From positions 310,001 to 374,000 of the forward strand of contig JBKPAD010000001.1 of NCBI GenBank assembly GCA_046726235.1: DNA of 64,000 nt, given 5' to 3'. This DNA comes from Nitricoxidireducens sp046726235 (GTDB taxonomy: Bacteria > Pseudomonadota > Gammaproteobacteria > Burkholderiales > Rhodocyclaceae). The first letter of the stretch is position 1. Every line of letters starts with the position of its first letter. The translations under genes and the position numbers were made by a program. The notes under the pieces were generated by a model. That model was not told the origin of the DNA. It saw only the letters and a program-made list of their open reading frames with translations, and did not search any database. Below are positions 35,049-43,300 of the stretch, piece after piece.

Positions 35049-35792
35049 CTCGTCCGATTGCGCCAGGAACAGGGCCGAGGCGACCATGAACTGGCAGTAG
35101 GCGGCAAGCTCGCGCCGCTGCCTTCCCTGCGTCGCGACGGGCGACAGGCAGGTGACCCGCGCGTCGATTCGCGGGGTGGTTGCCAGGCGCCAGAGCGACT
35201 CCAGCAGCGAGGTGTCGCCGCAATAGGCCGGGGCCGTCGAGCGGCGCCCGTGGCGGTCGAGGTACTGGATGAAAAGCGGCTGGACCTCGGCGCCCGCATC
35301 CGTGGCGCCTTCGAACAGCGCGCTGCGAAAGGGCAGCACGACGTCTCCTTCCGTGGTCGTTCCTTCGGGAAACACCGCCACATTGTGTCCGTCGGCCAGC
35401 GCCGCGGCGACGCGAGCGCCCGCGGCGCGCGATGCCCGCGCGTTGGCGCGCGCCATGAAGATGGTGTCGGTGCGTTGCGCCAGAAGACCCAGCAGCGGCC
35501 AGCGCGCCACGTCGTCCTTGGCGACGAACGAAACCGGTTCCATCGCGTTGATGACGAAGACGTCGAGCCACGAGACGTGGTTCGCCACGCGCATGCCGGC
35601 GCGTCCGTCCGCGCCTGCCACGCAGAGGCGCACGCCGAAGATCGCCAGGAGCTGTCGCGACCATCGACGCTTGAGGCGGAGCCGCGACTGGCGATCCAGC
35701 GCCGGATAGACCCAGCTGACCACGGCAAGGCCGTAGCCGAGGTGCAGGGCGACCCGCAGCAGGCGGAGCGCGGCGATGAGGTTGGGGGCCAT
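34899..35792 (-). CDS. 1-acyl-glycerol-3-phosphate acyltransferase-like protein (OlsA/PlsC family)
   Basis: A 297-residue PlsC-type acyltransferase. Motif I is NHVSWLDVF (the expected NHxSxxD), motif II lies around FMARANARASRAAG, and motif III is FPEGTTTEGDVVLPF. An N-terminal hydrophobic segment (LLRVALHLGYGLAVVSWVYPAL) anchors it. Beside an OlsB-like gene it is a good candidate for OlsA, which adds the second acyl chain to lyso-ornithine lipid; a lysophosphatidate role is the alternative. About 50 C-terminal residues are read antisense through the end of the glycosyltransferase gene and do not look like family sequence. ATG 35792 is used; a GTG at 35810 would add six residues. Confidence 0.82.
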   Translation of the reverse strand: MAPNLIAALRLLRVALHLGYGLAVVSWVYPALDRQSRLRLKRRWSRQLLAIFGVRLCVAGADGRAGMRVANHVSWLDVFVINAMEPVSFVAKDDVARWPLLGLLAQRTDTIFMARANARASRAAGARVAAALADGHNVAVFPEGTTTEGDVVLPFRSALFEGATDAGAEVQPLFIQYLDRHGRRSTAPAYCGDTSLLESLWRLATTPRIDARVTCLSPVATQGRQRRELAAYCQFMVASALFLAQSDESVEHRNPGLAGPVAALAGGDAFAQGGDETVMDVFPVQACHGARSLRAHP

Positions 35793-35837
35793 GCCGCCAT
35801 TGTGGACCACGCGTGTTACAGCCTGATGAAGCGCCCG

Positions 35838-35855
35838 TTGTCATCAAAGTGAAAC
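35838..35855 (+). promoter_or_regulatory. Candidate PhoB box upstream of the olsB-like gene
   Basis: TTGTCAT-CAAA-GTGAAAC agrees with 14 of 18 positions of the consensus CTGTCATAWAWCTGTMAY. The first half-site is strong and the second is weaker. It lies in the gap between the divergent acyltransferase and olsB-like starts, 69 bases before the olsB-like ATG. AACAAT at 35875 could be the -10. It was found by eye, independently of the site at 32243. Confidence 0.45.
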
Positions 35856-35924
35856 CAAGCCGCAATGCCCACGCAACAATGGCCTCGCAGAATCTGCGGG
35901 AAAGCCAAGCCAAGGAGATGTCCC

Positions 35925-36707
35925 ATGACGCAGCAGGTCTGCACCGCCCCGGCCGGGGAAGTCGTTCGCAAACACCAATACAGCGTCCGCTTCGCCACCT
36001 CGTCGAGCGAGATCCGCGAGGCCCAGAAGCTCCGCTACCGCGTGTTCGCGGAAGAGAACGGCGCCCGCTTGACGACCCCCGAGCCCGGCGTCGACCGGGA
36101 CTTGTACGACGCCCACTGCGAGCACCTGATCGTGCGCGACGAGGCCCAGGGCAGGATCGTCGGCACCTACCGGGTGCTGCCGCCGGAACGCGCAAAGAAC
36201 GTCGGCAGCTATTACTCGGACTCCGAGTTCTTCCTGACGCGGCTGGATCACCTGCGCCCGCGCCTGGTCGAAGTCGGCCGCTCCTGCATCGACCGCGATT
36301 ACCGCAACGGCGCCGTGATCGCGATGTTGTGGGCCAAGCTGGCGGAGTACATGACGGCGAACGGCTACGACTACATGATCGGCTGCGGCTCGATCGGCAT
36401 GGCCGACGGCGGCCACAACGCCGCCAACATCTTCGCGGGACTCGGCAAGCACATGGCGCCGGCGGAATACCAGGTCGCGCCGCGCTGCCCGCTGCCCTGG
36501 GAGCGGCTGGCCACCGGGGCGCCGGTCGAGGTCCCGCCGCTGATCAAGGGCTACCTGCGCGCCGGCGCCTGGGTCTGCGGCGAACCGGCGTGGGACCCCG
36601 ACTTCAATACCGCCGACCTCCTGCTCCTGATGCCGATGGCGAACATTTCCGAGCGCTACCGCCGCCATTTCGTCGGCCAGCCGCCGGGAGCCCGGACATG
36701 GACCTGA
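35925..36707 (+). CDS. olsB: Ornithine-acyl-carrier-protein N-acyltransferase-like protein (OlsB family)
   Basis: A 260-residue GNAT-fold N-acyltransferase of the OlsB type, which attaches a 3-hydroxyacyl chain to the alpha-amino group of ornithine in the first step of ornithine lipid synthesis. Recognisable segments are EIREAQKLRYRVFAEENGAR at residue 30, GTYRVLPP near 83, RLVEVGRSCIDRDYRNG near 117 and YDYMIGCGSIGMADGG near 150. AAGGAG seven bases before the ATG is a good ribosome-binding site. It overlaps sixA by ten bases. Ornithine lipids contain no phosphorus, which fits the PhoB-box-like site upstream. The substrate amine (ornithine or another) is inferred from the family. Confidence 0.85.
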   Translation: MTQQVCTAPAGEVVRKHQYSVRFATSSSEIREAQKLRYRVFAEENGARLTTPEPGVDRDLYDAHCEHLIVRDEAQGRIVGTYRVLPPERAKNVGSYYSDSEFFLTRLDHLRPRLVEVGRSCIDRDYRNGAVIAMLWAKLAEYMTANGYDYMIGCGSIGMADGGHNAANIFAGLGKHMAPAEYQVAPRCPLPWERLATGAPVEVPPLIKGYLRAGAWVCGEPAWDPDFNTADLLLLMPMANISERYRRHFVGQPPGARTWT

Positions 36708-37183
36708 TCCTGTGGCGGCATGCCGACGCGGAGGACCTCAAGGCCGGCACGCCGGACCTCAAGCGCCGGCTGACCGCCCGCGGCCAGCGGCAGGCTGAAG
36801 AAATGGCCGCCTGGCTGAAGAGCCTGCGGCTGCGCGAACCGCGGGTGATCGTCAGCCCGGCGGACCGCGCGCAGCAAACCTCGCAGGCGCTCGGGTGGAC
36901 CTACAAGACGGACCGGCGCCTCGCCGTCGGCGCCTCCACCGCGGACCTGATCGCGGCGGCCGACTGGCCCGAGTACCACGGCGCGGTCGTGCTGGTGGGG
37001 CACCAGCCGTCGCTGGGCCGCCTGGCGGCCTTGCTGCTGTCGGGCGCGGAGGCCGACTGGTCGATCAAGAAGGCCGGCGTCTGGTGGTTCTCGAATCGCG
37101 TCCGCGCCGACGAGACGCAGACGGTGCTTCGCGCCGTCTGCAACCCGTCCGTCGCCGACGTGCGCCTGAAGGCCGCGGCGTGA
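36698..37183 (+). CDS. sixA: Phosphohistidine phosphatase SixA-like
   Basis: A 161-residue histidine-phosphatase-superfamily protein. The catalytic RHG-type motif appears as LWRHADAED (Arg7-His8), and the second catalytic histidine is in VLVGHQPSLGRL near residue 108. SixA of E. coli acts on phosphorylated histidines of phosphotransfer proteins; whether that holds here is unknown. The gene is wedged between the olsB-like and plcP-like genes, overlapping each by 10 and 4 bases, so it is co-translated with lipid genes. A role in phosphate scavenging or signalling within this operon is inference. Confidence 0.87.
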   Translation: MDLILWRHADAEDLKAGTPDLKRRLTARGQRQAEEMAAWLKSLRLREPRVIVSPADRAQQTSQALGWTYKTDRRLAVGASTADLIAAADWPEYHGAVVLVGHQPSLGRLAALLLSGAEADWSIKKAGVWWFSNRVRADETQTVLRAVCNPSVADVRLKAAA

Positions 37184-37992
37184 ACGCGCGCGATCCTGTC
37201 GCGGCGACCGCGGTGCGGTCGATCTTCGTTTCGGACATTCACCTCGGCGCCCGCGGCTGCCAGGCCGAGTCGCTGCTGGAGTTCCTTCGCTGCTACGAAG
37301 CGGAGAACCTCTACCTGATCGGCGACATCGTCGACTTCTGGGCCATGAGCCGGGGCATCCACTGGACGCGGGCGCAGAACACGGTGGTGCAGAAGGTTCT
37401 GCGGCGCGCCCGCCACGGCGAAAAGGTCATGCTGATCCCGGGCAACCACGACGAGGCGCTGCGCGAGTACCACCAGACCTCGTTCGGCGACATCGTGATC
37501 GCCGTGGAGCACGTCCATACGACCGCCGACGGCAGGCGCTTCCTGCTGCTGCATGGCGACGAGTTCGATCAGGTCACGCGCTACCACCGCTGGCTCGCCG
37601 TGCTGGGAGACGTCGGCTACAACCTGCTCGTGCGGCTCAACGGCGGCCTGTCGTGGATCCGTCGCACGCTGCGGCGTCCGGGCTACTGGTCGCTCGCGGG
37701 CTACGCCAAGCGGCGCCTCAAGAAGGCGCTCACCTACATCTGCGATTTCGAGGAGTCGGTGATTCGCGCCGTGCGCGATCGCGGCCTGGACGGCGTCATC
37801 TGCGGCCACATCCACAGCGCCGCCATCAAGCACCTCGACGGCCTGACCTACGTCAACTGCGGCGACTGGGTCGACAGTTGCACCGCGATCCTCGAACACG
37901 TCGACGGCCGCTTCGAGCTGGTCGAATGGCGATCCGCCAGCCTCGCCGTGCCATCGGACGTCCCCGCGCTGCTGCCGGCGACGCTGTCCTGA
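37180..37992 (+). CDS. plcP: PlcP-like metallophosphoesterase (phospholipase C type)
   Basis: A 270-residue calcineurin-like phosphoesterase. All metal-binding blocks are present: FVSDIHLGARG (DxH), LIGDIVDFW (GDxxD), IPGNHDEAL (GNHD), LLHGDEFD and CGHIHSAAI (GHxH). This is the sequence type often labelled UDP-2,3-diacylglucosamine diphosphatase (LpxH-like). The same type includes PlcP, the phospholipase C that rhizobia and marine bacteria use to turn phospholipids into diacylglycerol when phosphate is short. The operon, with OlsB and nearby lipid glycosyltransferases, favours PlcP; an LpxH role in lipid A synthesis is the alternative. The GTG start overlaps the sixA stop as GTGA. Confidence 0.82.
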   Translation: MNARDPVAATAVRSIFVSDIHLGARGCQAESLLEFLRCYEAENLYLIGDIVDFWAMSRGIHWTRAQNTVVQKVLRRARHGEKVMLIPGNHDEALREYHQTSFGDIVIAVEHVHTTADGRRFLLLHGDEFDQVTRYHRWLAVLGDVGYNLLVRLNGGLSWIRRTLRRPGYWSLAGYAKRRLKKALTYICDFEESVIRAVRDRGLDGVICGHIHSAAIKHLDGLTYVNCGDWVDSCTAILEHVDGRFELVEWRSASLAVPSDVPALLPATLS

Positions 37993-38005
37993 CAAGGAGC
38001 CCCGC

Positions 38006-38911
38006 ATGATGGTTTCCCGCAACCTGCTCGAACGCGTGATGCTCAGCACCTACACGCCGACGCCGCCCGACAGGGATGCCGACTGGCTGACCCAGGACAA
38101 CCTGCGCGCCTTCGTCGACATCTTCACCCATCGCCGCCTCTCGGCCGTGTTTCAGCCGATCCTCGACTTCCGCGGCCATGGCTACCTGGGCTTCGAAGGG
38201 CTGATCCGCGGGCCGGCGGGCACGCCGCTGTGCTCGCCCGCAGTGCTGTTCGGCCTCGCGCGCGAGGCGGGCCTGACCGCGGAGTTCGAGCGCATCTGCA
38301 GGGAGGTCGTGCTCGAGGAGTTCATCCGGCAGGATCTCCCCGGCCTGATCTTCCTCAACGTCAGCGCCAGCAGTCTGGCGGACCGGCGCTTCGCCGAGGG
38401 CGACAGCGGCAAGCTGCTCGACCGGCTCGGCCTCGACACGGAGCGGATCGTCCTCGAACTCACGGAGGATCAGTACGTCGCGGACTTCTCGGCGCTGCGC
38501 GACGTCCTCGCCGCCTACCGGAGGTACGGCTACCGCTTCGCCGTGGACGACCTCGGGGAGGGCTTTTCCAACCTCCGCATCTGGTCGGAGGTTCGGCCGG
38601 AGTACGCGAAGATCGACCGGCACTTCATCAGCGGCATCGCCGATGACGCCTTGAAGTTCCAGCTGGTGAAGGCCATGCACGAGATCTCGGACACCTGCGA
38701 GGTGCACCTGATCGCCGAGGGCATCGAGACGGAGGCCGAATTTTCGACCGTGCGCGACCTCGGCATCGTGCTGGGACAGGGCTTTCTCATCGACTGCCCG
38801 GTGGCGCGGCCGAACCGCGCGCCGAGCGAAGCGGTGCAGCGGATGCTCAAGCCCGGCACCGTGATCGCATTTCCCCGCCAGGCCGCAGGCGCAGACGCGG
38901 CGCGGGCTTGA
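38006..38911 (+). CDS. EAL-domain protein, probable c-di-GMP phosphodiesterase
   Basis: A 301-residue single-domain EAL protein without GGDEF or PAS. The first motif is altered, FEGLIRG where most members have EALLR, but the metal- and substrate-binding residues persist: FLNVSASS, LELTEDQYV, VDDLGEGFSNL, KIDRHFI, IAEGIETEAEF and GQGFLIDCPV. Activity is therefore plausible but not certain. AAGGAG is placed well before the ATG. It follows the plcP-like gene after 13 bases in the same direction, so c-di-GMP turnover may be tied to the lipid operon. A second in-frame ATG follows immediately. Confidence 0.82.
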   Translation: MMVSRNLLERVMLSTYTPTPPDRDADWLTQDNLRAFVDIFTHRRLSAVFQPILDFRGHGYLGFEGLIRGPAGTPLCSPAVLFGLAREAGLTAEFERICREVVLEEFIRQDLPGLIFLNVSASSLADRRFAEGDSGKLLDRLGLDTERIVLELTEDQYVADFSALRDVLAAYRRYGYRFAVDDLGEGFSNLRIWSEVRPEYAKIDRHFISGIADDALKFQLVKAMHEISDTCEVHLIAEGIETEAEFSTVRDLGIVLGQGFLIDCPVARPNRAPSEAVQRMLKPGTVIAFPRQAAGADAARA

Positions 38912-38975
38912 AACGGCGGTGTCGGGAATGAAACCGGGCACCCCCGGTTGAGGTGCCCAGCTTCGTCATGAATTG

Positions 38976-39052
38976 GCGCGCTCGACACGATTCGAACGTG
39001 CGACCCCTGCCTTCGGAGGGCAGTACTCTATCCAACTGAGCTACGAGCGCGC
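38976..39052 (-). tRNA. tRNA-Arg (anticodon CCG)
   Basis: A 77-base cloverleaf with the 3' CCA encoded. The acceptor stem GCGCTCG/CGAGCGC is perfect and the discriminator base is G. The D arm contains AGCTCAGTTGGATAGAG and the T loop GTTCGAATC. The anticodon stem-loop CTGCC-CTCCGAA-GGCAG places CCG at positions 34-36, so it reads the arginine codon CGG. This codon is common in GC-rich genomes. It is convergent with the EAL gene. Confidence 0.96.
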
Positions 39053-39138
39053 GGCATGAAACGAGGCGCCATTGTAGCGCGCCCGGGGCGCCGGACCCGG
39101 CCTTCAAGCGCGTGAACGCGCCATAACTCCCGACCGGC

Positions 39139-39144
39139 TATAAT
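39139..39144 (+). promoter_or_regulatory. Perfect -10 element upstream of the cytochrome c gene
   Basis: TATAAT stands 46 bases before the cytochrome ATG in a locally AT-rich patch. No good -35 hexamer was seen at the normal distance, so an activator may be needed. Confidence 0.35.
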
Positions 39145-39190
39145 CCTTATAGTAGAAAGTGCTAATCCATTCCCAACAGAGGTGATTTCC

Positions 39191-39904
39191 ATGTTCTCGA
39201 ACGTTTCCCGTTCGCTCGCCGTCGCGGGCATCTTCGCCCTGTCCGTTCCGGTTGCCGCGGTCGCGATGGGCGGCAAGCCCAAGGCCGACGACGAAGCGGC
39301 GAACGCGCGCATCCAGCCCGTGGCCCGCGTCGATCTGGCCAATGCTCCCAAAGCGACGGCCAGCAATGGCCGCAGCGGCGAGGAACTCTACAAGGCCGTT
39401 TGCGGCGCCTGCCACGAAGCCGGCGTCGCCGGTGCGCCGAAGACGGGCGACAAGGCGGCCTGGGCGCCGCGCATCGGCGTCGGCCTCGATGTCCTCGTAA
39501 AGACGGCCAAGGCCGGCAAGAACGCGATGCCCCCGAAGGGCGGCTCCGACGCCAATGACGTGGAGCTGACGCGCGCCGTGGTCTACATGGCGAACAAGTC
39601 GGGCGCCAGCTTCAAGGAGCCGGCGGCCGGCGAGAAGATCGCCAGCGGCGAGCGCACCGGCGAGCAGATCGCCAAGTCCGCGTGCCTGAAGTGCCACGAG
39701 ACCGGCGAGAAGGGCGCGCCGAAGATCAGCGACAAGGCGGCCTGGTCGCAGCGCGGCTCGAAGGGCCTCGACGCCATGACCAAGACCGTGATTCGCGGCC
39801 ACGGCAACATGCCGGCGCGCGGCGGCATGGCCGACCTGACCGACACCGAAGTCAAGGCGACCATCGCCTACCTGTTCAAGCAGGTCGGTTCCGAGATCAA
39901 GTAA
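39191..39904 (+). CDS. Periplasmic dihaem cytochrome c (c5-like, two domains)
   Basis: A 237-residue exported protein with a signal peptide (SRSLAVAGIFALSVPVAAVA) and two tandem class I cytochrome c domains. The haem-binding motifs are CGACH near residue 73 and CLKCH near residue 164. Each domain has a downstream methionine ligand candidate (NAMPPKGG and NMPARGGMADLTD). The two domains look like an internal duplication (VCGACHEAGVAGAPKTGDKAAW and CLKCHETGEKGAPKISDKAAW). It should act as a soluble electron carrier to a terminal oxidase or reductase. AGAGGTG precedes the chosen ATG; a GTG nine bases upstream is in frame. Confidence 0.92.
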   Translation: MFSNVSRSLAVAGIFALSVPVAAVAMGGKPKADDEAANARIQPVARVDLANAPKATASNGRSGEELYKAVCGACHEAGVAGAPKTGDKAAWAPRIGVGLDVLVKTAKAGKNAMPPKGGSDANDVELTRAVVYMANKSGASFKEPAAGEKIASGERTGEQIAKSACLKCHETGEKGAPKISDKAAWSQRGSKGLDAMTKTVIRGHGNMPARGGMADLTDTEVKATIAYLFKQVGSEIK

Positions 39905-39922
39905 GGACTGCGGTTTCGGATG

Positions 39923-39946
39923 GCGGGGCGGCTGCGGCCGCCCCGC
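39923..39946. terminator. Hairpin terminator between the convergent cytochrome and helicase genes
   Basis: A perfect 10-bp stem (GCGGGGCGGC / GCCGCCCCGC) with a TGCG tetraloop lies 18 bases after the cytochrome stop and 6 bases after the helicase stop. It is followed by TTGCGTTT on the plus strand. It probably serves both genes. Confidence 0.65.
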
Positions 39947-39952
39947 TTGCGT

Positions 39953-41938
39953 TTACGGCTTCGCCGCGAACATTTCCTTGAAGCGGGCGAGCTTGGCGCG
40001 CCCCGCTTCCTTGTCGTCGGCGGTCTGCACGCGATCCTTGCCGGTGACCTTGAGGTCGTCGCCCATTTCGGCGACGAAGCGCGAGGCTTCGCGCGGCACG
40101 ATCTCGCGGCCCTGCTTGCGCTTCTCGCACCAGGTGACGAACAGCGTGGTCTGCGCGCGCGTGATGCCGACGTACATCAGCCGCCGCTCCTCCTCGAGCT
40201 TGCTGGCATCGACCGACTCGCGATGCGGCAGGATGCCCTCCTCGACGCCGACCAGGAAGACGTGGCGGAACTCCAGCCCCTTGGCGGCATGCAGCGTCGC
40301 CAGTTGCACGGCGTCCTGCTCGCCGGCGTTCTTGTCGAGCATCGTGATCAGCGCCACGGTCTGCGACAGCTCGAGCAGGTTCTTGTTCTCGTCGGCGCCC
40401 TTGCCCGACAGCCACTCGACGAAGTCGCGCACGTTGCCCCACTTGCCTTCGGCCTCGCGCACGTCGAGCGTCTCGAACAGCCAGGTTTCGTAGCCGATCG
40501 CACGCAAGAGATCCGTCAGCACCTGGCCGGCGGGCTCGCGCGCGGCGCGGTATTCCATGCGGTTGATGAAGGAGCAGAACTCCTGCACGGCGGCGAGCTG
40601 CTTCGGGTTCACGTCGTGCTCGATGCCCGGCGCGAAGGCGGCGGCGAACAGGCTCAGATGCCGGCGACCGGCGGCGCGGCCGAGCGCTTCCAGCGTGGTG
40701 CCGCCGATGCCGCGCTTGGGCGTGGTGGCGGCGCGGATGAAGGCCGGGTCGTCGTCGCCGTTCGCCAGCAGGCGCAGGTAGCTCGTCAGGTCCTTGATCT
40801 CGCTCTTGTCGAAGAACGACTGGCCGCCGGAGAGCACGTAGGGCACCTTGTGCGCGCGCAGCTGCTGCTCGAAGGCCTTGGCCTGGTAGTTGCCGCGATA
40901 GAGGATCGCGTAGTCCGACCACTTGCCGCGATGCTCGAAGTGGTGCGCCATCAGCTTCGAGACCACCCACTCGGCTTCGTGCTCGCCGTCGCGGCAGGCG
41001 ACGGCCGACACCGCGTCGCCGCGGCCGCGATCCGACCACAGGCGCTTCTCGAACAGCTTCGGGTTCTTCGCGATGACGTTGTTGGCGGCGGCGAGGATGC
41101 GCGTCGTCGAGCGGTAGTTCTGCTCCAGCTTGACGACGTGCAGGTTCGGATAGTCGTCGCGCAGCAGGCGCAGGTTCTCGATGTCGGCGCCGCGCCAGCC
41201 GTAGATCGACTGGTCGTCGTCGCCGACGGCGGTGAACGAGGCGCGCGGCTCGGTCAGCAGCCGCATCAGTTGGTACTGGCAGCGGTTGGTGTCCTGGTAT
41301 TCGTCGACCAGCAGGTGCCAGATCTTCGCGCGCCAGCGGTGCGCGACTTCCTCGTCGGCGGCGAGCAGCTGCGTCGGCAGCCGGATCAGGTCGTCGAAGT
41401 CGACGGCCTGGTAGGCGCGCAGCGTGCGCTCGTAGTCGGCGTAGACGCGCGCCGCCTGCTGCTCCAGGTCGTCCTGCGCGATGCCGACCGCCGCCTCCGG
41501 ATCGACCAGCCCGTTCTTCCACAGCGAGATGCGGTTCTGGATCAGGCGCACGCGCAGCTTGTCGGCGTCCTTCAGCAGTTCCTGGAACAGCGCCGCGGTA
41601 TCCGAGGCGTCGAGGATCGAGAACGAGGGCTTGAGGCCGATGCGCTTGGCTTCCTGGCGCAGCATCTTCGCGCCGAGGGCGTGGAAGGTGCAGATCGTCA
41701 GGCCCTCGACCGGCTTGTCGTGGAGCAGCTTCGCCGTGCGCTCGCGCATTTCGCGCGCGGCCTTGTTGGTGAAGGTGATGGCGGCGATCTTGTGCGGACT
41801 GATGCCGCACTCCTCCACCAGCCAGGCGATCTTGTGGGTGATGACGCGCGTCTTGCCGCTGCCGGCACCGGCCAGCACCAGCAGCGGTCCGTCGAGATAA
41901 CGGATCGCTTCCCGCTGCGCGGGATTCAATGTGCTCAT
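39953..41938 (-). CDS. rep: ATP-dependent DNA helicase Rep
   Basis: A 661-residue superfamily 1A helicase that moves 3' to 5' and helps forks pass bound proteins. Motifs in order are the Q motif (LNPAQREAIR), Walker A AGAGSGKTRVI near residue 25, TFTNKAAREM, DEYQDTN near residue 213, GDDDQSIYGWRGA near 238, LEQNYRST, and LATLHAAKGLEFRHVFLVG near 550 with VGITRAQT. The length and the order match Rep more closely than UvrD (about 720 residues). The C-terminus is slightly lysine-rich. It is convergent with the cytochrome gene and separated by a hairpin. Confidence 0.93.
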   Translation of the reverse strand: MSTLNPAQREAIRYLDGPLLVLAGAGSGKTRVITHKIAWLVEECGISPHKIAAITFTNKAAREMRERTAKLLHDKPVEGLTICTFHALGAKMLRQEAKRIGLKPSFSILDASDTAALFQELLKDADKLRVRLIQNRISLWKNGLVDPEAAVGIAQDDLEQQAARVYADYERTLRAYQAVDFDDLIRLPTQLLAADEEVAHRWRAKIWHLLVDEYQDTNRCQYQLMRLLTEPRASFTAVGDDDQSIYGWRGADIENLRLLRDDYPNLHVVKLEQNYRSTTRILAAANNVIAKNPKLFEKRLWSDRGRGDAVSAVACRDGEHEAEWVVSKLMAHHFEHRGKWSDYAILYRGNYQAKAFEQQLRAHKVPYVLSGGQSFFDKSEIKDLTSYLRLLANGDDDPAFIRAATTPKRGIGGTTLEALGRAAGRRHLSLFAAAFAPGIEHDVNPKQLAAVQEFCSFINRMEYRAAREPAGQVLTDLLRAIGYETWLFETLDVREAEGKWGNVRDFVEWLSGKGADENKNLLELSQTVALITMLDKNAGEQDAVQLATLHAAKGLEFRHVFLVGVEEGILPHRESVDASKLEEERRLMYVGITRAQTTLFVTWCEKRKQGREIVPREASRFVAEMGDDLKVTGKDRVQTADDKEAGRAKLARFKEMFAAKP

Positions 41939-41969
41939 GGGGAAACGGCCGCCGCGCGGCCGGACGCGC

Positions 41970-42203
41970 TTACTTGAGCTTGCCGCGGACCGGCTTCACC
42001 TTGCCGGCATCCTTGATGTCGACCTTGCCGCCCTTGCCGTGCAGGTTGCCGCATTCGCAGTGCGCCACGATGTGGGGCACGGAACTTACCACATGGCTGC
42101 ACTCGGTGCATTCGTAATAGACGTCGCCGCCGGTCGGCAGCGCTTCGCCGGCCGCGTGGTTCATGGCCTCGAAACGGTAGATTTTGCGCAGGTCGATCTT
42201 CAT
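41970..42203 (-). CDS. Small zinc-ribbon-like protein
   Basis: A 77-residue protein with two cysteine pairs, YYECTECSHVV (residues about 29-39) and HCECGNLHG (about 48-56), separated by the short segment SSVPHIVA. This is the layout of a compact zinc ribbon. The C-terminus is basic (KVDIKDAGKVKPVRGKLK). I recognise no named family. It lies 31 bases upstream of rep on the same strand; a nucleic-acid role is possible but is not shown. Confidence 0.7.
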   Translation of the reverse strand: MKIDLRKIYRFEAMNHAAGEALPTGGDVYYECTECSHVVSSVPHIVAHCECGNLHGKGGKVDIKDAGKVKPVRGKLK

Positions 42204-42263
42204 GGCCCCTTCCTTCCGACGGATATTCTACTTGAGTGCGCGGCCACTACGCACCCGCGATGT

Positions 42264-43208
42264 TCAGCGCCCGCCGAAAGTGGTGATCTCCGTATAGAGG
42301 CTGGACTCGCAGACGTGCCCTTCCTGGCCCTGGCGCTCGTGCAGGCCGGCGCCGGGACGGTACAGCGCGGAATGGTCGAGCGCGGTCGCCGGCCGGTCGC
42401 TGCGCTGCTGGCTCGGCATGAAGTGTTCGACGTACTTGTCGGTGGCGCGCGGCAGCGCACGATTGAAGACCGAAAACAGCTTGGAAGCCCCGCCGGCGTA
42501 GATGTCGCGCTTCGGGTGCTCGGCCGCATAGAGGATCGCCTGCGCGACGACGTCCGGGGCATAGATCGGCGGCGGCAGCTTCGGCTCCACCTCCATGTAG
42601 TTGCGGGCGTGCGGCACGAACATGGTGTCGATCGCCGCCGGCTTGATCAGCGTGACCGACACCGGCGCCCCCGCGGCCTCGAGCTCGAGCCGCAGGCCGT
42701 CGGTGAAACCCTTGACCGCATGCTTCGACGCCGAGTACAGCGCCTGCAGCGGCAGCGCGACGTCCGAGACCTCGCTGCCGATGTTGATCAGCGCGCCGCC
42801 GCGGCGCCGCAGTTCGCCGGCCGCGATCAGCGAGCCATGGACGACGCCCCAGAAGTTGGTCTCGAACAGGCGCCGCATGTCGGCGAGCGGAACGCGGTCG
42901 ATCGCGCCGAAGATCGAGATGCCGGCGTTGTTGACCCAGGTGTCGAAGCCGCCGAAGCGTCGCCGCGCCACCTCGGCGACCTCCTGCAGTTCGCCGTAGC
43001 TGCCGACGTCGGCCGGCATCGCCACGACTTCGCAGCCCTCGTGCGCGAGCTGCGCCGCGATGGTCTCGAGGGCGTCGGCGTTGCGCGCCGTCATCACGAC
43101 GCGGGCGCCCGCGCGCGCCGCGCGCCGCGCCGTCGTCAGGCCGATGCCGCTCGAGGCGCCGGTGATCACGATGGTCTGCTCGACGATCGGCTTGAGCTGG
43201 ATTTTCAT
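42264..43208 (-). CDS. Short-chain dehydrogenase/reductase
   Basis: A 314-residue classical SDR. The NAD(P)-binding TGASSGIG is at residues 17-24, and NNAG lies in DTWVNNAGISIFG. The catalytic serine is in LINIGSEVSDV and the YxxxK pair in ALYSASKHAVKGF. The arginine-rich segment after the first strand (TARNADAL) suggests NADP preference. About 60 extra C-terminal residues follow the core, as in the DltE-like group of membrane-associated SDRs. The substrate is unknown. The gene is divergent from the acyltransferase gene, and the start at MKIQLKPIVEQ is chosen over an upstream ATG. Confidence 0.88.
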   Translation of the reverse strand: MKIQLKPIVEQTIVITGASSGIGLTTARRAARAGARVVMTARNADALETIAAQLAHEGCEVVAMPADVGSYGELQEVAEVARRRFGGFDTWVNNAGISIFGAIDRVPLADMRRLFETNFWGVVHGSLIAAGELRRRGGALINIGSEVSDVALPLQALYSASKHAVKGFTDGLRLELEAAGAPVSVTLIKPAAIDTMFVPHARNYMEVEPKLPPPIYAPDVVAQAILYAAEHPKRDIYAGGASKLFSVFNRALPRATDKYVEHFMPSQQRSDRPATALDHSALYRPGAGLHERQGQEGHVCESSLYTEITTFGGR

Positions 43209-43300
43209 GGCACTGCCTCCGCTGGGGAATTGGCGCGGCGCGGCAAGCGCGGTGCCCGCGACGGGCATGTACGTTGCCGAACCGACGCCCGGAGGAGTGC

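Noticed and set aside
38932..38951. Short 7-bp hairpin between the EAL gene and tRNA-Arg as a terminator
   Set aside because: The stem is short and no T-tract follows on either strand.
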